NCBI RefSeq assembly: GCF_000708205.1
Contig: NW_014575550.1
Location: 1 to 64,000 of the forward strand
Direction of reading: 5' to 3'
Length of the DNA stretch: 64,000 bases
Source: Mixia osmundae IAM 14324
Taxonomy: Eukaryota > Basidiomycota > Mixiomycetes > Mixiales > Mixiaceae
Below the pieces are notes generated by a model. It was not told where the DNA came from. It worked only from the letters and a program-made list of their open reading frames with translations, and ran no database searches. The position numbers were made by a program, and so were the translations under genes. Positions 11,213-22,167 of this stretch are shown here, piece after piece. Each line of letters starts with the position of its first letter. Within the stretch, counting starts at the first letter, position 1.

Positions 11213-13298
11213 CTATACAAGTCGTTTGCCTGATTGTCCTGCTGACGCTCTAGAGCCAAAGCTAGAGAACAAGCCTCCCTTGCCATGACCCTTTTCTCCA
11301 GGCAAAGCGAGCTCTTGACTTGATGTCTCATTCTTGTCTGACTTTAGCTCGGGTTTGACCTGACCTTCCTCGAGATCGTGCTTCTTGCCCACTTGTACTG
11401 GTACTTCCGTGAAGCCAGACGTAGGCAAAGCACCTTGCGCGGGCGATTGTGAGCCCACAGGCGCGGTAGACAGAATGATCTCTGCAATCGCAGGTTGCTC
11501 GACCCTTTGCTTTGGTTTTCGGGGAATCTGAGGCGCATTTGCTGCACCAGACTGCGCCATATCGCTCAGAGCTGCCTCGACTTCTCTTCTGAGCGCGATG
11601 AGTTCTTCGTCGACTTCAGGCACGCCGGCGGGGACGTTTGTGCCAATAGACTGTCGCCAAGTCGTCCCTCTCTTCCTCAGCAGAGCCGTTAATTCATCTT
11701 TGATGATTCGTGGCAGTCCTACGCCCTGATAGCCGAGCGCAGTGTAAAGCTGGACGAATGAAGCGCCTGCTTGTGCATAGTCCAGAGCGTCCTGGCCAGT
11801 CGAGATACCGCCACAGCCTATCAATGGAACTTTGCCCTCGGTCTTGCGATACAGGGTCGCAAGGGCTTGTATTGCCAGTGACTTGAGAGGTGGCCCGGAA
11901 AGTCCTCCCACTTCGGCCAAGCGCGGATCTGACGTAGGTGATCAGCGCTGCTGTATCAATAAAGGACAAGAAGCTCACCTGTGCCTGCGCTGGGTGGTCG
12001 GGAGATGGTCGTGTTCGAAACGATGATGCCATTGATGCCCGAATCGAGGACTGCCTTTGCTACATCGCCCAGTTCCTGAGCCGAAAGATCTGGAGCAACC
12101 TTGACGAGCACGGGCGGTTTGACTTTACTTTTCAGATCGTTTCTCGCAAGGACGACGCTTTCTAGAAGTTCTTCGAGCATTCCCTTGCGCTGCAGGCCGC
12201 GTAATCCCGGCGTATTCGGCGAAGAGACATTGATCACGAGCACATCTGCATAGGGGCCAAGCGAGTGAACGCCTTCCAGAAAGTCCTCGACATCGTCCGG
12301 CTCGCTCGTCTTATTTTTGCCAAGGTTGATTGCGAGAACCTTGCCTTCGTGCAGAGAGCGTGGCATTCCGAGTGAATCAGTCAGTACAGCGTCTCTGCCG
12401 TTATCAGACGCAAGCAATCGTGATACAGCATCGACAGTGACTGTTCCTGCTGCCATTTCGTAAGGCGGCAGCAGATTGGTCGGCAGAGAGAGCGCATTGT
12501 GGTGAACAAAGTGGCGTATGCGAGCGCGTAATCGCGCAATGACAGCTGCATGACCATCCGAATTGAAGCCGTACCGATTGACACATGCTTGCGTCTCTGG
12601 TATTCTGAACATCCTAGGCTGCGGATTGCCAGGCTGCCTCGTGCGCATGAGCCCACGCGCGGTGTGCTGACCGCACAGGACTCACTTGAGCTTGGGGTGT
12701 CACCGAGCCAATCTCGACATAGCCGAAACCGATGCCAAAGAGGCCGTCTATCGCTTCTGCATGCTTGTCAAAGCCTGCAGCGATACCGACTGGATTCGAG
12801 AAGCGTTTCCCCCAGAGCTGCTCTCGGCTCAGCTCGCTCGCGTGGCGCTGGAGGGGAGCAGGCATACTTCTATTGCTAGCACGTCATCGTCTTGTACTTT
12901 GTCGACAGGCGCAAGGCCGCTGGCCAGTACTTTGACAGCAAGCTTGTGAGCTTTCTCAGGATCGTCGCTGGTCACAAAATTGATCACAGGCACTGCAAGC
13001 CATCTGCACATGGACAGTGGGCATGAGCACTTTGTCGGGGGAGCTCCAAGCCTGCTTGCCTGTGAATGCCAGCTCGCGAGTCGTGTGCATAGGCGATAAA
13101 GAGGCCACCGAGCAGTAAGCCTGTTGTCGTCCAGAAAACGGTTCGTGTCCGTTGGAAGGCAGGCTGAGGAGCTCTTCGCAAGCCGAACAGGGTCCGACTC
13201 TGTCCCTGCCGGACAGAAGCCACAAACCGTGGCCTGGCAGCCGCCCTCAGCGTAGCCATTGGTGTGCGGTGACAGCAGGCGCGTCGCATTAAGCTCAC
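11213..13298 (-). CDS. Dihydroorotate dehydrogenase, mitochondrial class 2
   Basis: Five exons (13298-13060, 13003-12868, 12817-12686, 12633-11979, 11928-11213) encode 625 residues. It oxidises dihydroorotate to orotate in pyrimidine synthesis, passing electrons to ubiquinone at the inner mitochondrial membrane. An Arg-rich N-terminus (presequence) is followed by a hydrophobic segment near residues 55-72. Conserved blocks run [50 protein letters not shown] (catalytic Ser, as in class 2), [19 protein letters not shown] and the FMN phosphate site PLIGCGGI. The first intron (13004-13059) is GC-AG. About 140 residues follow the usual end of the enzyme; this tail is charged, Pro/Gln-rich and disordered. 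Start is the first Met of the presequence frame; the second Met, MRR, is an alternative. Confidence 0.93.
13004..13059 (-). other. GC-AG intron in DHODH gene
   Basis: Donor ATTCACAG/gcaagc, acceptor gtgcag/ATGGCT, 56 bases. Splicing gives ..[15 protein letters not shown].., which continues in frame into the conserved [11 protein letters not shown] block. No GT donor is available. Confidence 0.75.
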
Positions 13299-13471
13299 AG
13301 CGACTCGCGGCTCTGTGCTTCATAATGGGGCTGTCAGATCATGAGCACAGTCTGAGAAGTCTAGTGCGCGTGCAGAGGGTACAACAGAGTGCAAGAGAGC
13401 GAAGCCGGTGATTCGTCGCATGCCACACAGAGCTGAGGGTGACGGGCTCGAATAAAGTCATGACGGGATGA

Positions 13472-13983
13472 TTACTTGGGCGGATAGCCTTGCTGCATCT
13501 GCGGTTGCATCTGCGGTTGCTGTAGAACAGTTGCATCAGCTGCATCTGCAGTGGGAGGGGCGCTGCTTACTTGTGGCGGGCCTCCAGCAAGGGGCGGTGC
13601 TGGCCCTTCACGCGAGCAGTTCCACTCTGTCAGTGGTATGAGCTCCTCGTTCGCATTTGAGCGTAGTGACGCACGGCAGATGCTGCACTGCCAGAGATGA
13701 GAGCTGCTGTCTGTACGCGAGCGGCAACGTCAGCCGGCAAGCAGATACTGAAGTCGATGCAACGGACAGGGAATCAGAGGTATGTAGCAGAACTCAAAGA
13801 TGTCCGTCTGCTTCACGGCTGCGATAGATGGGTTGTGGCACCTGGGACAAACTCGCACGCTGCCGTCGTGCTCATCCTTGTACTTTGTCTGGCAGCCTGC
13901 CCTTAATGATGATAAGCCTCCTATCTAGCTCCTATGGAGTTTGTCGACGGACCGCAGGTGAAGATGAGTGGAATGAAATCCAT
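13472..13983 (-). CDS. Small zinc-ribbon protein
   Basis: Four exons (13983-13953, 13896-13749, 13706-13571, 13519-13472) encode 120 residues; introns are 56, 42 and 51 bases. It matches a fungal family of short zinc-ribbon proteins: an N-terminal MDFIPLIFTCG, then CPRCHNPSIAAVKQ, a FEFCYIPLIP stretch and WQCSICRASL. The CX2C pairs at about residues 32 and 67 are the expected zinc ligands. The C-terminus is Pro/Gln-rich with a repeated PQMQ unit. The third intron is 51 bases, a multiple of three with no stop, so retained and spliced forms would both be translatable. Family function is unknown to me. Confidence 0.8.
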
Positions 13984-14329
13984 GTCGGTCAGAGCAGGCT
14001 CAAAGGCTGTCTACGCTGCTAGTATAGATCGCAGGACGGGCTACGGTAGCTATTCCGGACTGAACTTCGCCTCTGCCTCTGCGACGCTGCCGATGATGCG
14101 CGGACACGATCGTCGAGCTACGGAGCCGGTCTACGCTCGCTAGGGCGGCTTCCGCACGAGTGTAGAAGTGACGGTGCAGTGCGCTCAAGAGCCAAGAATC
14201 GCAGTTGGCTGGGCGGACGATTTCGAGCCCAAAATCGGCCGACGCGGGTGATGTGGCGTCGTTGCGTCACCACGACGCTCCGAAACAGGCGAGGCACACA
14301 GAGCAACTCATCTCCCAGAGCAAGTCAAC

Positions 14330-15007
14330 ATGCCTTTCACCGTGCGTCCACACGCTCGCCAATCGAGCTCGCTTCGTCTACATGCGTCTTGCCGCGAAGA
14401 GAGCATGGAGACGAGGTCGACTTGCACAGCCGAGCGTCTCTATTTTCATATCGCCGTACTGACGCTGTTGCTCCTTACAGGCTTCAGACATCTGCAAGAT
14501 CATCGTACGCTCTCCAACCTGATCGAATGACGTTCGGGCACTGACACGAGCGAGCGTACAGTTGGCCATCTTCGTGCCGCCTCGTTCGTGACGTCCGGGC
14601 CTTCACAGCCCAACGAGCTAACGCTGGCCTTGCAGTTGGTGTCTTCCTTGAGCGAGGCTGCAATGCCGATTGTGCGTCCTTCCTGCTCGTCGTGCTTGCC
14701 TCCGCTGACCGTTGCGCCTCGTCTCTCGCGTCTGTGCTGTGCAGTCTGTAAGTCCAGCCATCTCTCCCCTTGGAACGTTGCTCATTTCCCCTTGTCTCAC
14801 AGGGATCAACGTGTGAGTTGCATCATAAGCAGCGGATGCTATGACATCGCAAAGCTAGGGCAAGACTGACGAAAGTGTCTTATAGCTTGTTGACCATTCT
14901 CGGTTACATTCCCGGCATCATTCACGCGCTCTACATGTCAGCTCAGATGCCCTCTGCGCATGCTTCAGCTGACCACGAGGTCATCATACAGTATCTTAAA
15001 GTATTAG
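14330..15007 (+). CDS. PMP3: Plasma membrane proteolipid Pmp3
   Basis: A 57-residue, two-helix membrane protein of the Pmp3/UPF0057 family, linked in yeast to membrane potential and cation tolerance. Eight exons: 14330-14341, 14481-14504, 14562-14583, 14636-14671, 14745-14747, 14803-14812, 14886-14936, 14992-15007; total 174 bases. The spliced product starts MPFTASDICKII, has FVPPLGVFLERGCNADF in helix 1, LLTILGYIPGIIHALY in helix 2 and ends IILKY, matching the family end to end with no gap. Introns range from 52 to 139 bases, all GT-AG. The fifth exon is three bases (TCT) and the sixth ten (GGATCAACGT). Skipping the three-base exon keeps the frame but deletes one residue (D-F-W becomes D-W). 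Confidence 0.92.
14745..14747 (+). other. Three-base microexon of PMP3
   Basis: TCT flanked by acceptor gtgctgtgcag and an ideal donor gtaagt. It supplies two bases of Phe32 and one of Trp33, restoring the exact family length. The upstream intron is 73 bases and the downstream one 55. Confidence 0.8.
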
Positions 15008-15260
15008 TAGTGTGCACGATTGCCGCTCGCGCCTCGATAAGCAATTTAGAGTAAGTCGCTCAAGCCTATCGAGCACGAAAGGTAGCTTATGTGTGCGAGC
15101 AGATCGCATCGAAGCCAGCCCTCTTGCTCGTTCAGTCCGAAGAAGCCACATTTACCCTACGTGTAACATACACGAGCTCATTGACCTATCGATCGAGAGA
15201 ACGAGTGATGAGTATAGTCTGCATGAATGAGCACAACAAGCAATATCGACAAATGAGATA

Positions 15261-16507
15261 TCAGTTCAATGTGATGATCAGATCAACCATCTCGAGGTCA
15301 TAAAAGTCCATGAGCAGCACGAGTCCGCGAGCTTTCTGACCCTTGTCTGTCGCTGCGATCAGGGTAGACTTGATGCGCTCGTTGACGCCGGCAAAGAGAG
15401 ACAGGCAAGGTATCGAGAGTCCCTTTGCAACGACGACAGGATATGCGAACGGCGGAGAACCACCCGATGTAAAGTCAATGCGCCAAGCATTGTCGGACGC
15501 TTGTAATGGGATCATAGGCTTGCACGAGCTTGTCGACGATGCTCGCGAACGTGACTGGTCGAGGGGAAGCAAAGCATCCTCGATCAGCGCAGCGGACACG
15601 GCTGCTTTCTCAGGTATGTCAAGTACGCCGATCAAGTAACGATCTTGTACGATGACGTCTCGTCCGTCGAAGAACGTTCGCCAGGCTTGTGGTTGGTTAT
15701 CGGGCCACGTTGGCAGCTGAATACCTCCTGGATCCTGGCCAAAGCGCGAGAAGAGCACCAACTTGCCTCTCGCTTCGCGGAGGGTGGGTATGCGTCGCTC
15801 GAGGAACCACCGCTTGCTGTTTGTGGCGATGAGGTTCATGACGGCTTGCTCGAATCCTGCCGCTCGGTTCTCCTGCTTGATGGACACAATGACGAATTCG
15901 CTCGGATGTTTCTCAACGAAATCGACGAGGAGGTTGAGCACATCGACTGCTTTGAGCCGCTGAGACTGTATGCCATGGTAGGCCAACAACTCTCGCGGCT
16001 GTGTATTCTTCTCGTCCAGGTGCACGTGGCGCCTCTTCTTCTTGACGTAAGCGAATCTCACATCGATGAAGCGAATGCCTTCTAGAAGCTGTTGCTCGAG
16101 CGCCTGGGTCTGGCAGACCGAGATAGGAAAGCCATAGAGTGCCAAAGTTTCCTTGACGATGATGTCAGCCTTTACATCTGCTCGCGAGCACGGATCGCTC
16201 ACATGGGTGGCAGGTAGACATAGTTCTGCGATGCTGATCTCGTCACTGATGTGCTGCAGCCAGTCTGCTCGCTCATAGCCATCGCAAGGAATGGGCGGCA
16301 TCTGGAACAATTGAATCTCGACGCGCGAAATGACGTCTCACCAACTTTGGGCCAGCGCAAGGCCGCACAGACCCTTTGAGCGGCACAGACGACCTCAGGA
16401 GGGGCGCTCACAGGTGATTTGGCTGCCGCTGAGGGCTTCGGCGGCACCATGACAGCTTGCGGGTTCATGTCGTCGATAGGAGCCAACTTATCGGAAATGA
16501 CTTGCAT
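15261..16507 (-). CDS. PI-PLC X-domain-like protein
   Basis: About 400 residues in two exons (16507-about 16346, about 16301-15261). It resembles the single-domain, bacterial-type phosphatidylinositol phospholipase C fold (X domain only, no Y, C2 or EF-hand). Markers are CLPATHVSD near residue 87 with the first catalytic His, RFIDVRFAY, LLAYHGI with the second catalytic His, FVIVSIKQE and GKLVLFSRF. There is no signal peptide; the first 50 residues are Pro/Ala-rich. The intron boundary is uncertain: the best donor by consensus (gtgaga) breaks the frame, whereas gttggt (intron 16302-16345) or an upstream gtctgt keeps it. Substrate may be phosphatidylinositol or a related lipid. Confidence 0.8.
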
Positions 16508-16867
16508 TGAGATCCAGTCTGGCTAAGAAGCACAAGCTGGGCTCGTACAGAGCCAGCAGGACAAAGACGACATGGTCGTGGCTACAAAGTATCCTGATGA
16601 GCTTGGCGAGGCATAGACGCCATGCTTGGCGACCGCCTTGACCGAGCGCCCAGCGTTGACGCGACGCCACCCTTGCGACAGCCGGGATGCCGGCGATCGT
16701 CCGTCGAAGACAGTCGGGCGTAGATCCTCAGGCGACTCCATCGGACAATTGGAAAGTGCGCAGTTTGCAGCTTCTCGATCCGGAGAGGCGACACACGCAG
16801 TCTCTTGGTCGGACAACAAGTCCATTGCTGCAGCGAGAGCGCTCACTGTCGTAGACAGACACTAGAG

Positions 16868-18644
16868 ATGGCGAGGCAAGTAGGCCGCCTGACATGTCTG
16901 GCAGCTTGTATTGCAAGAGCCATGGCGGCCCCTCAGTTCACTTTACCGCCGCTGACACCACTCAGCATCGCCGGTGACCCTGCTTCCTCGACCTCGATTT
17001 CGCTCGCCTCGCTCTCGACTGCTACCACATCGGCCCCGCCGACAACAACGAGCGCCGTAGCAATACCCACGTCGACAGGAGCGCTCTACGAACCTCCTGG
17101 GAATCAGGTCATCCTTGGCGCTTGGGTCGATCAGGCGATCAACTACAGCGATACACCTGCTCAAGTCAACGCCAGACTAGAACGCAATTTCGGCATGTTT
17201 CAGCAGACGCAAGAGATACCCTTGGTGCCTTATAACTTTACGCTTGGCGCTGGCGGACAGGGCAGTGAATTGCTTATTGCCGCCACAAACACTTCTGCCG
17301 CACTCTTCCTGACTGTATACCCTGTCAACATCACCGCAGTGCAACCCGTCGATCTAGAAGCATTAGGATACCAATGTCAATCGTATATTGAGCAGGGTCG
17401 GCCCACATTCATTCGATTCGCGCCGGAGATGCAAGGTCGTACGTGGCGCAACGACGTCCGTACAAGACTTCGCTGAGATGCAAAGCAGCTTGGATGCCTT
17501 ATGGCGTACAGCCGACAGAATATATTGTGATGTGGCAGGCAATGTACCGAGCCGTCAAGGCGGTCTCGCCTAACTGTGCTCTTGTCTGGGGACCCAATAT
17601 CGGCAGCGGATATCCCTATGGCGTCACACTCGGCGAGATACCCAACGTTGCAGACCAGCGGGCGCTAGATACAAACAACGACGGCGTGCTTGACAGCTCA
17701 GATGACCCATTCACACCGTACTACCCCGGCGATGACTACACCGATTGGCACGCTGTCTCGCTTTACTACAAAGGACCCAATGGTGGCATGAGCGTGAGCA
17801 GCATAACTTTGACCATAAAGGTCGCACGCTAATAGCTCCACCGCAGTACAACCAAGCTCAACCGGGCGGATTTGTGGCTTCACTGCTGGCCGGCAGTGAC
17901 CCAACAACAGGAGCCGACTCAGGCTACAACTTTTATCAGACCTATTGCGCCAACAAGCCGAACAAGGCTTGCATGCTCGGCGAGAGTGGGGCTGCTTACC
18001 ATGTCACTTCGGACGGCGATGCCTCTCAGCTACAGCTACAACAAGCTTGGTGGCAAGACTGCCTTACCAACGCCACTTTCTTCGATGCTCACCCCCGACT
18101 GAAAGGCATCATGATGTTCGAATTTCTCAAGGAGGAGTATGACACGGGAACTGCGGACTTGCGAGACTATCGTATCACGAACGCGACAAATATCCTTAGC
18201 GCTTTCCAATCGGACCTGTCTTCGGTCGCTACTCGCTATGCATGGTGCGTTCGATTGACCCTTTAGACCTGATTGTGCTGATCGTGCGTCGGCATGCTCA
18301 GGGCTTCAGCGACAACGATTCTCAATGCCTGCCCGTCGTCGGTCAATCTTTTGGGCGTCGTCACGACCATCTCGGGTACCGTCTTGACGGTATACGAGAC
18401 ACCTTGCGCGTCACTACCGCCCGTCACTTCTACAGCGACCACCTCCAGTGCTGCTCAGCCGAGTCTGACGGCATTGGACCCTGCAGCTGCAGCCAGGATG
18501 ACATCCAGTACTACCTCGGGATCTTTCGCCACCTTTAGCGCTCTGGGCTCTGCACCATCAGTGCAGCACAGCAATAGCGCTCTCTTCATTACTGCTTCAG
18601 TCTTTCTTGCCAGCACGCTCGGCTTTAGTCTGTTTTGGGCATGA
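16868..18644 (+). CDS. Secreted GH26-like glycosidase, probably GPI-anchored
   Basis: Four exons (16868-17435, 17489-17793, 17847-18244, 18302-18644) encode 537 residues. A signal peptide (about 1-21) is followed by a Ser/Thr-rich linker to about residue 70. A TIM-barrel-like catalytic domain follows: ILGAWVDQAINYS, FIRFAPEMQ (candidate acid/base Glu), WMPYGVQPTEYIVMWQ, LVWGPNIGSGYPYG and MLGESGAAY (candidate nucleophile Glu). The last about 100 residues are Ser/Thr-rich, ending in a hydrophobic tail suited to GPI addition. The pattern resembles GH26 mannanase-like proteins of fungi; beta-mannan or a related wall glycan is a plausible substrate but not shown. Start is the Met that begins the signal peptide. 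Confidence 0.8.
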
Positions 18645-18862
18645 CGAAGTCGCTTCGTTCATTCTGTCACAACACAAGCAAATCACACTTCGCAAACTCA
18701 CTTCTGACTTCTATGGACACTATTAGCTTGTTGACATACATCTGTAGACTGTATTGCATCGGGATCACTTGCCTGTCGTGGCAGGACAGGTGCCAGGCTT
18801 AGCATGACCGAGACGCGTCGATTTTCCCACTTGGAGCCAGCAAGCCGGCGGCCAGCGAGCCC

Positions 18863-21800
18863 ATGGCCTCGTCAGTGATGTCAGACGCTGGTTCTCTCAG
18901 CGACGTCGGCTCCAAAGATCCCTCCCTTGAGCCTGTCGAGTCAGTCGTCGCCGAATCCGCGCCTCCTGCGACCCGACGACCGACGAGAAGTCGACAGCGA
19001 CCCGTCTCGTCCGCCGCATCGGCCGCATCTACTGCAGAGACCGTCAACCCACTCGTTGCAGCCCTCGATGCGCACAAAGAGAGAGATCCCTTGCTGACAG
19101 AGGAGCTCGCAGTCGGCTTTATAGAGATGACGCCGTCGGGCAAGCTCACGACCTCGCATGAGGACAGGCTACCGCCGCCACCCGCGGTCAAGGGTAGCGT
19201 GCAAAGCTATGTACAGTCAGCCGTAGCCCATAAGCGTGCTAGCATGGGATCTGGCAAGTCACACAATGATGCGCTCACGCTATCGAGAACGAAACCGACT
19301 ACTGCGATTAAATTTAGGTAAACCCCATGCTTGGTCGACTATGCTTCCTCCTGACTGACTGGTTATCGTGTCCCAGTCCTCTCAAGGGTACTCGTCGAGC
19401 TCGTAGAGCTGAAGGCGAGCCAAAGTCGGACGATTTGTCGAGTGCAGACACTCCCGAGCCCGAGAATGGGATCGTGAGCGAGTGGTGTGGCTTGTATGCT
19501 TTGGCTGACCAGTCGGTGTCCTTCCGCCGCTTGCACAGATGAACAATGACTTCTGCGACGCTTGCAAGGGAAAGGGACACTTTCTATGCTGCGAGGCATG
19601 CCCGCGATCTTTTCACTTCAGCTGTCTGGACCCACCGCTCGAGCTGTCTGATCTGCCAGAGAACAGCTGGTATTGCTGCACCTGTCTCTTTTCTAGGGTA
19701 TGCTGAGGGTTCACTGCGCGCATCAATAGCTGACTGCATATGCTTGCAGCGGAAGACAGTTGTGGCCATCCCCTCCGAAGCTGGGCCCTTCACGACGCTG
19801 ATGACCAAAGTTGCCAAAAGCAACGTCACCGAATTCTCTTTACCGGCGAGCATACGCACATTCTGTAAAGATGGTGAGCGCCTCTGTCTGTCCGGTCGCG
19901 ATACCTGCTCAAGGATGGTCTGGTGGTCGCAGTCGCAAGCAGAGAGAACGGCGATTTCATGGACCTCGTCGAGCATAAGCCAGCGAAGAAGTGAGCGAGA
20001 TTTACTGTTCGAAATCGTGTCTCATCTGCAAGCAGAACCGGCGTCGAGGAGCGTGACCCGTATAAGCTCAAGTCAAAGTCAGGCGCATCTGTTCTTTGCT
20101 TCCGATGCAAAGGCGCAGCTTCTTCGCCCTCCAAGCCTATTCTATCCTGCGATTTTTGCGACCAACACTGGCACCTTGACTGTCTCGATCCTCCGATGGC
20201 ATCTATGCCTGCGCCAACCAAGCGATGGATGTGTCCCACGCATCCTGCCCATGTCCAAGTAAGTCGCGCCACTGCTTCCGTTCAGCCGGCTACTGATGAC
20301 TCCCGTCAGGCCAAGCGAAAGAGGGCGCGAAACACGCCGGTCGTCGCGATCAGCAAACCCGGTCAGCGCAACAACGGCGACATCGATATCGTACCCGGTC
20401 GATTCTCGCGTTATTTCGACCAAGAGGTTGACTACGATCGCATGAATGTCAACGGCGTGCGGTATCAAGTTCCGGAAGACGCCATCATCCTCGATTTCTG
20501 GACCAAGGCCAAAGACGCGCGCAGGTAAGTCTATGATTTGTTCAGTTGTCAGCGATCGCGCTGACAGATGGCATAGTTTCCGGCGGGTACGCGGCAATAC
20601 CAATCAGGGCGCCCTCAGTCAATTGGCTGAGCTACAGTCGACATTCCAGCGGCAGCGCGAGGAAGATTCCGAGTCACTCTCAACGCTATCCGATCTGTCG
20701 GACTTTGTGCTCAACAACTTCCCAACCGCGCCACATCTGGCGGCGCCCGTTTCGGATGGAGGACCGCCTAGCGCGGATATGGACGCGGAGCCCGATCAGG
20801 CTAGCATCTCACCAATCCTCGCGCAAGCCGTCCTACAGCGGGTCCAAAGCCCCGCCGAAGCCTTGCCGACGCCTGACAATAGCTCTGAGAGTTCCGATGA
20901 GACCGCTGGCGTCAAGGTCAACGGACAGCCGAAGAGCCCTTTTGACGGTCGCCGTGTAGTAGGTCGGACAATCTATGGCGCGACGACGCCCAATAGCATC
21001 ACGAGCGGCAGTCCAACGCGACGAGCTCAGAGCAGCAAGCCCGACTCGGCGACTGTTAGCAATGGCAAGCCACATCCGAGCGAGACCATTGATAGGGCGC
21101 CTTCGGCCGAATCAGCTCTACCAGCACCGGAAGATGGCATTTTGGGAATAGACAATGCGCAAGACGCGCGCCCGCAAAGCAACGCCAAGAAGCCAAGGCA
21201 TCCGCTCAAGATCAGGTTATCGCTGAAAAGCAAAGGCAGCGCAAGAGCAAGTCCAGAGTTCGAGGAGCACCCCGTCGTGCAGGACACGCCTGTCGCGTCG
21301 ACCTCGAGCTCTACAGATGCCGTGCCTGAAGGGAGACCACGACGCGTGACAAAGCGTACTCGGCTGAGCCCGCCGGCGGTCATTCAGCCCCCTAGGAGGA
21401 AGCGGCCGTCAAAGCCACGCTTCAGCAAGCCAGCAGCAAGCTCTGCTCCAGCACCTGTGCCCATGACCACTGATAGCACGCCACCACCGATGACTTCCTT
21501 ACGAATAGACGACGTTTTGCCTTCGTCTGGACCGCATTTGACCGCCGAGCGATCTCCTGCAGCGGCCAGACGCTCCAGGGCCGGCAAAGAGCCAAGCGCG
21601 GGTCTGTCTACTGGCTCGAATAGACCTACAGCATCACAAGCATCGGGCTCACCGTCTGGATTGCCTGCAAACGAGAGCGGTTCCCAGGGGCGCTCGCAGT
21701 CGCCCATCGCTCTCACGGACGAAACTGGGGTCATGGCTCCGCATTCAGGCACCACGATGCGCAGTGCTACGCTAGACGACGAGCCGCACAATCTAGGTAT

Positions 21801-21924
21801 GGATTCAAAGGCGGCTCTAGCGCAAGTGACCGGCCTGCTTCAAGATGAAGATTATGCCATGCAAGAGGATGACACCCTCAAGTATCTAGCGGCGCCGGCA
21901 TATGTCGATGGGGCTACGAATTGA
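18863..21924 (+). CDS. RCO1: PHD-finger protein Rco1 (Rpd3S histone deacetylase subunit)
   Basis: Eight exons (18863-19317, 19377-19473, 19539-19697, 19750-19873, 19933-19990, 20033-20258, 20310-20524, 20577-21924) encode 893 residues. Rco1 directs the Rpd3S deacetylase to transcribed chromatin. The first PHD finger has FCDACKGKGHFLCCEACPRS, FHFSCLDPP and WYCCTC. The second has VLCFRCKG, LSCDFCDQHWHLDCLDPP and WMCPTHP. Between them is a short conserved linker, and after them a MNVNGVRYQVPEDAIILDFW block typical of the family. The C-terminal about 450 residues are disordered, rich in Ser, Pro and basic patches. One acceptor (20032/20035) is a tandem NAG-NAG. The start is the first Met not followed by an early stop. 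Confidence 0.88.
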
Positions 21925-22167
21925 GGCCCCTGGGATATTACGATCGTCGTAGCGGACGCGCACAATGGATTTCTCGAGCGTAGCATGGCGCAAAGGTCGG
22001 GTCTGCTCGCGAGCAAGTCGTCGGAAGATGGTGTACACATTACATTGAGGGTGTGCCGAGAGCCTCACAACAGAATGAAGACGTCTATCGCTTGCCAGCC
22101 TTGCCAGTGGCCATCGCAGTACTGAGCGTGTCGCATTAGCTTGCATATGCTGCAGTAAATAAACCGC

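Noticed and set aside
12829-13323. Long minus-strand frame across the DHODH N-terminus
   Set aside because: It only partly overlaps the real exons; the splice model through 13060/13003 fits the family and this frame does not start correctly.
14672-14802. Single long PMP3 intron skipping the three-base exon
   Set aside because: In frame, but it removes one residue from a family of nearly fixed length, and it leaves a strong unused acceptor-TCT-donor unit unexplained. Kept as the main alternative to test.
15645-16085. Open frame of 146 codons on the plus strand
   Set aside because: Antisense shadow of the PI-PLC X-domain gene; composition follows the codon pattern of the minus-strand gene.
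16337-16345. Strong gtgaga donor in the PI-PLC gene
   Set aside because: Using it shifts the frame into an early stop for every acceptor I could see, so a weaker donor was preferred.
19323-19620. Minus-strand frames opposite RCO1
   Set aside because: Shadows of the PHD-finger exons; no independent support.
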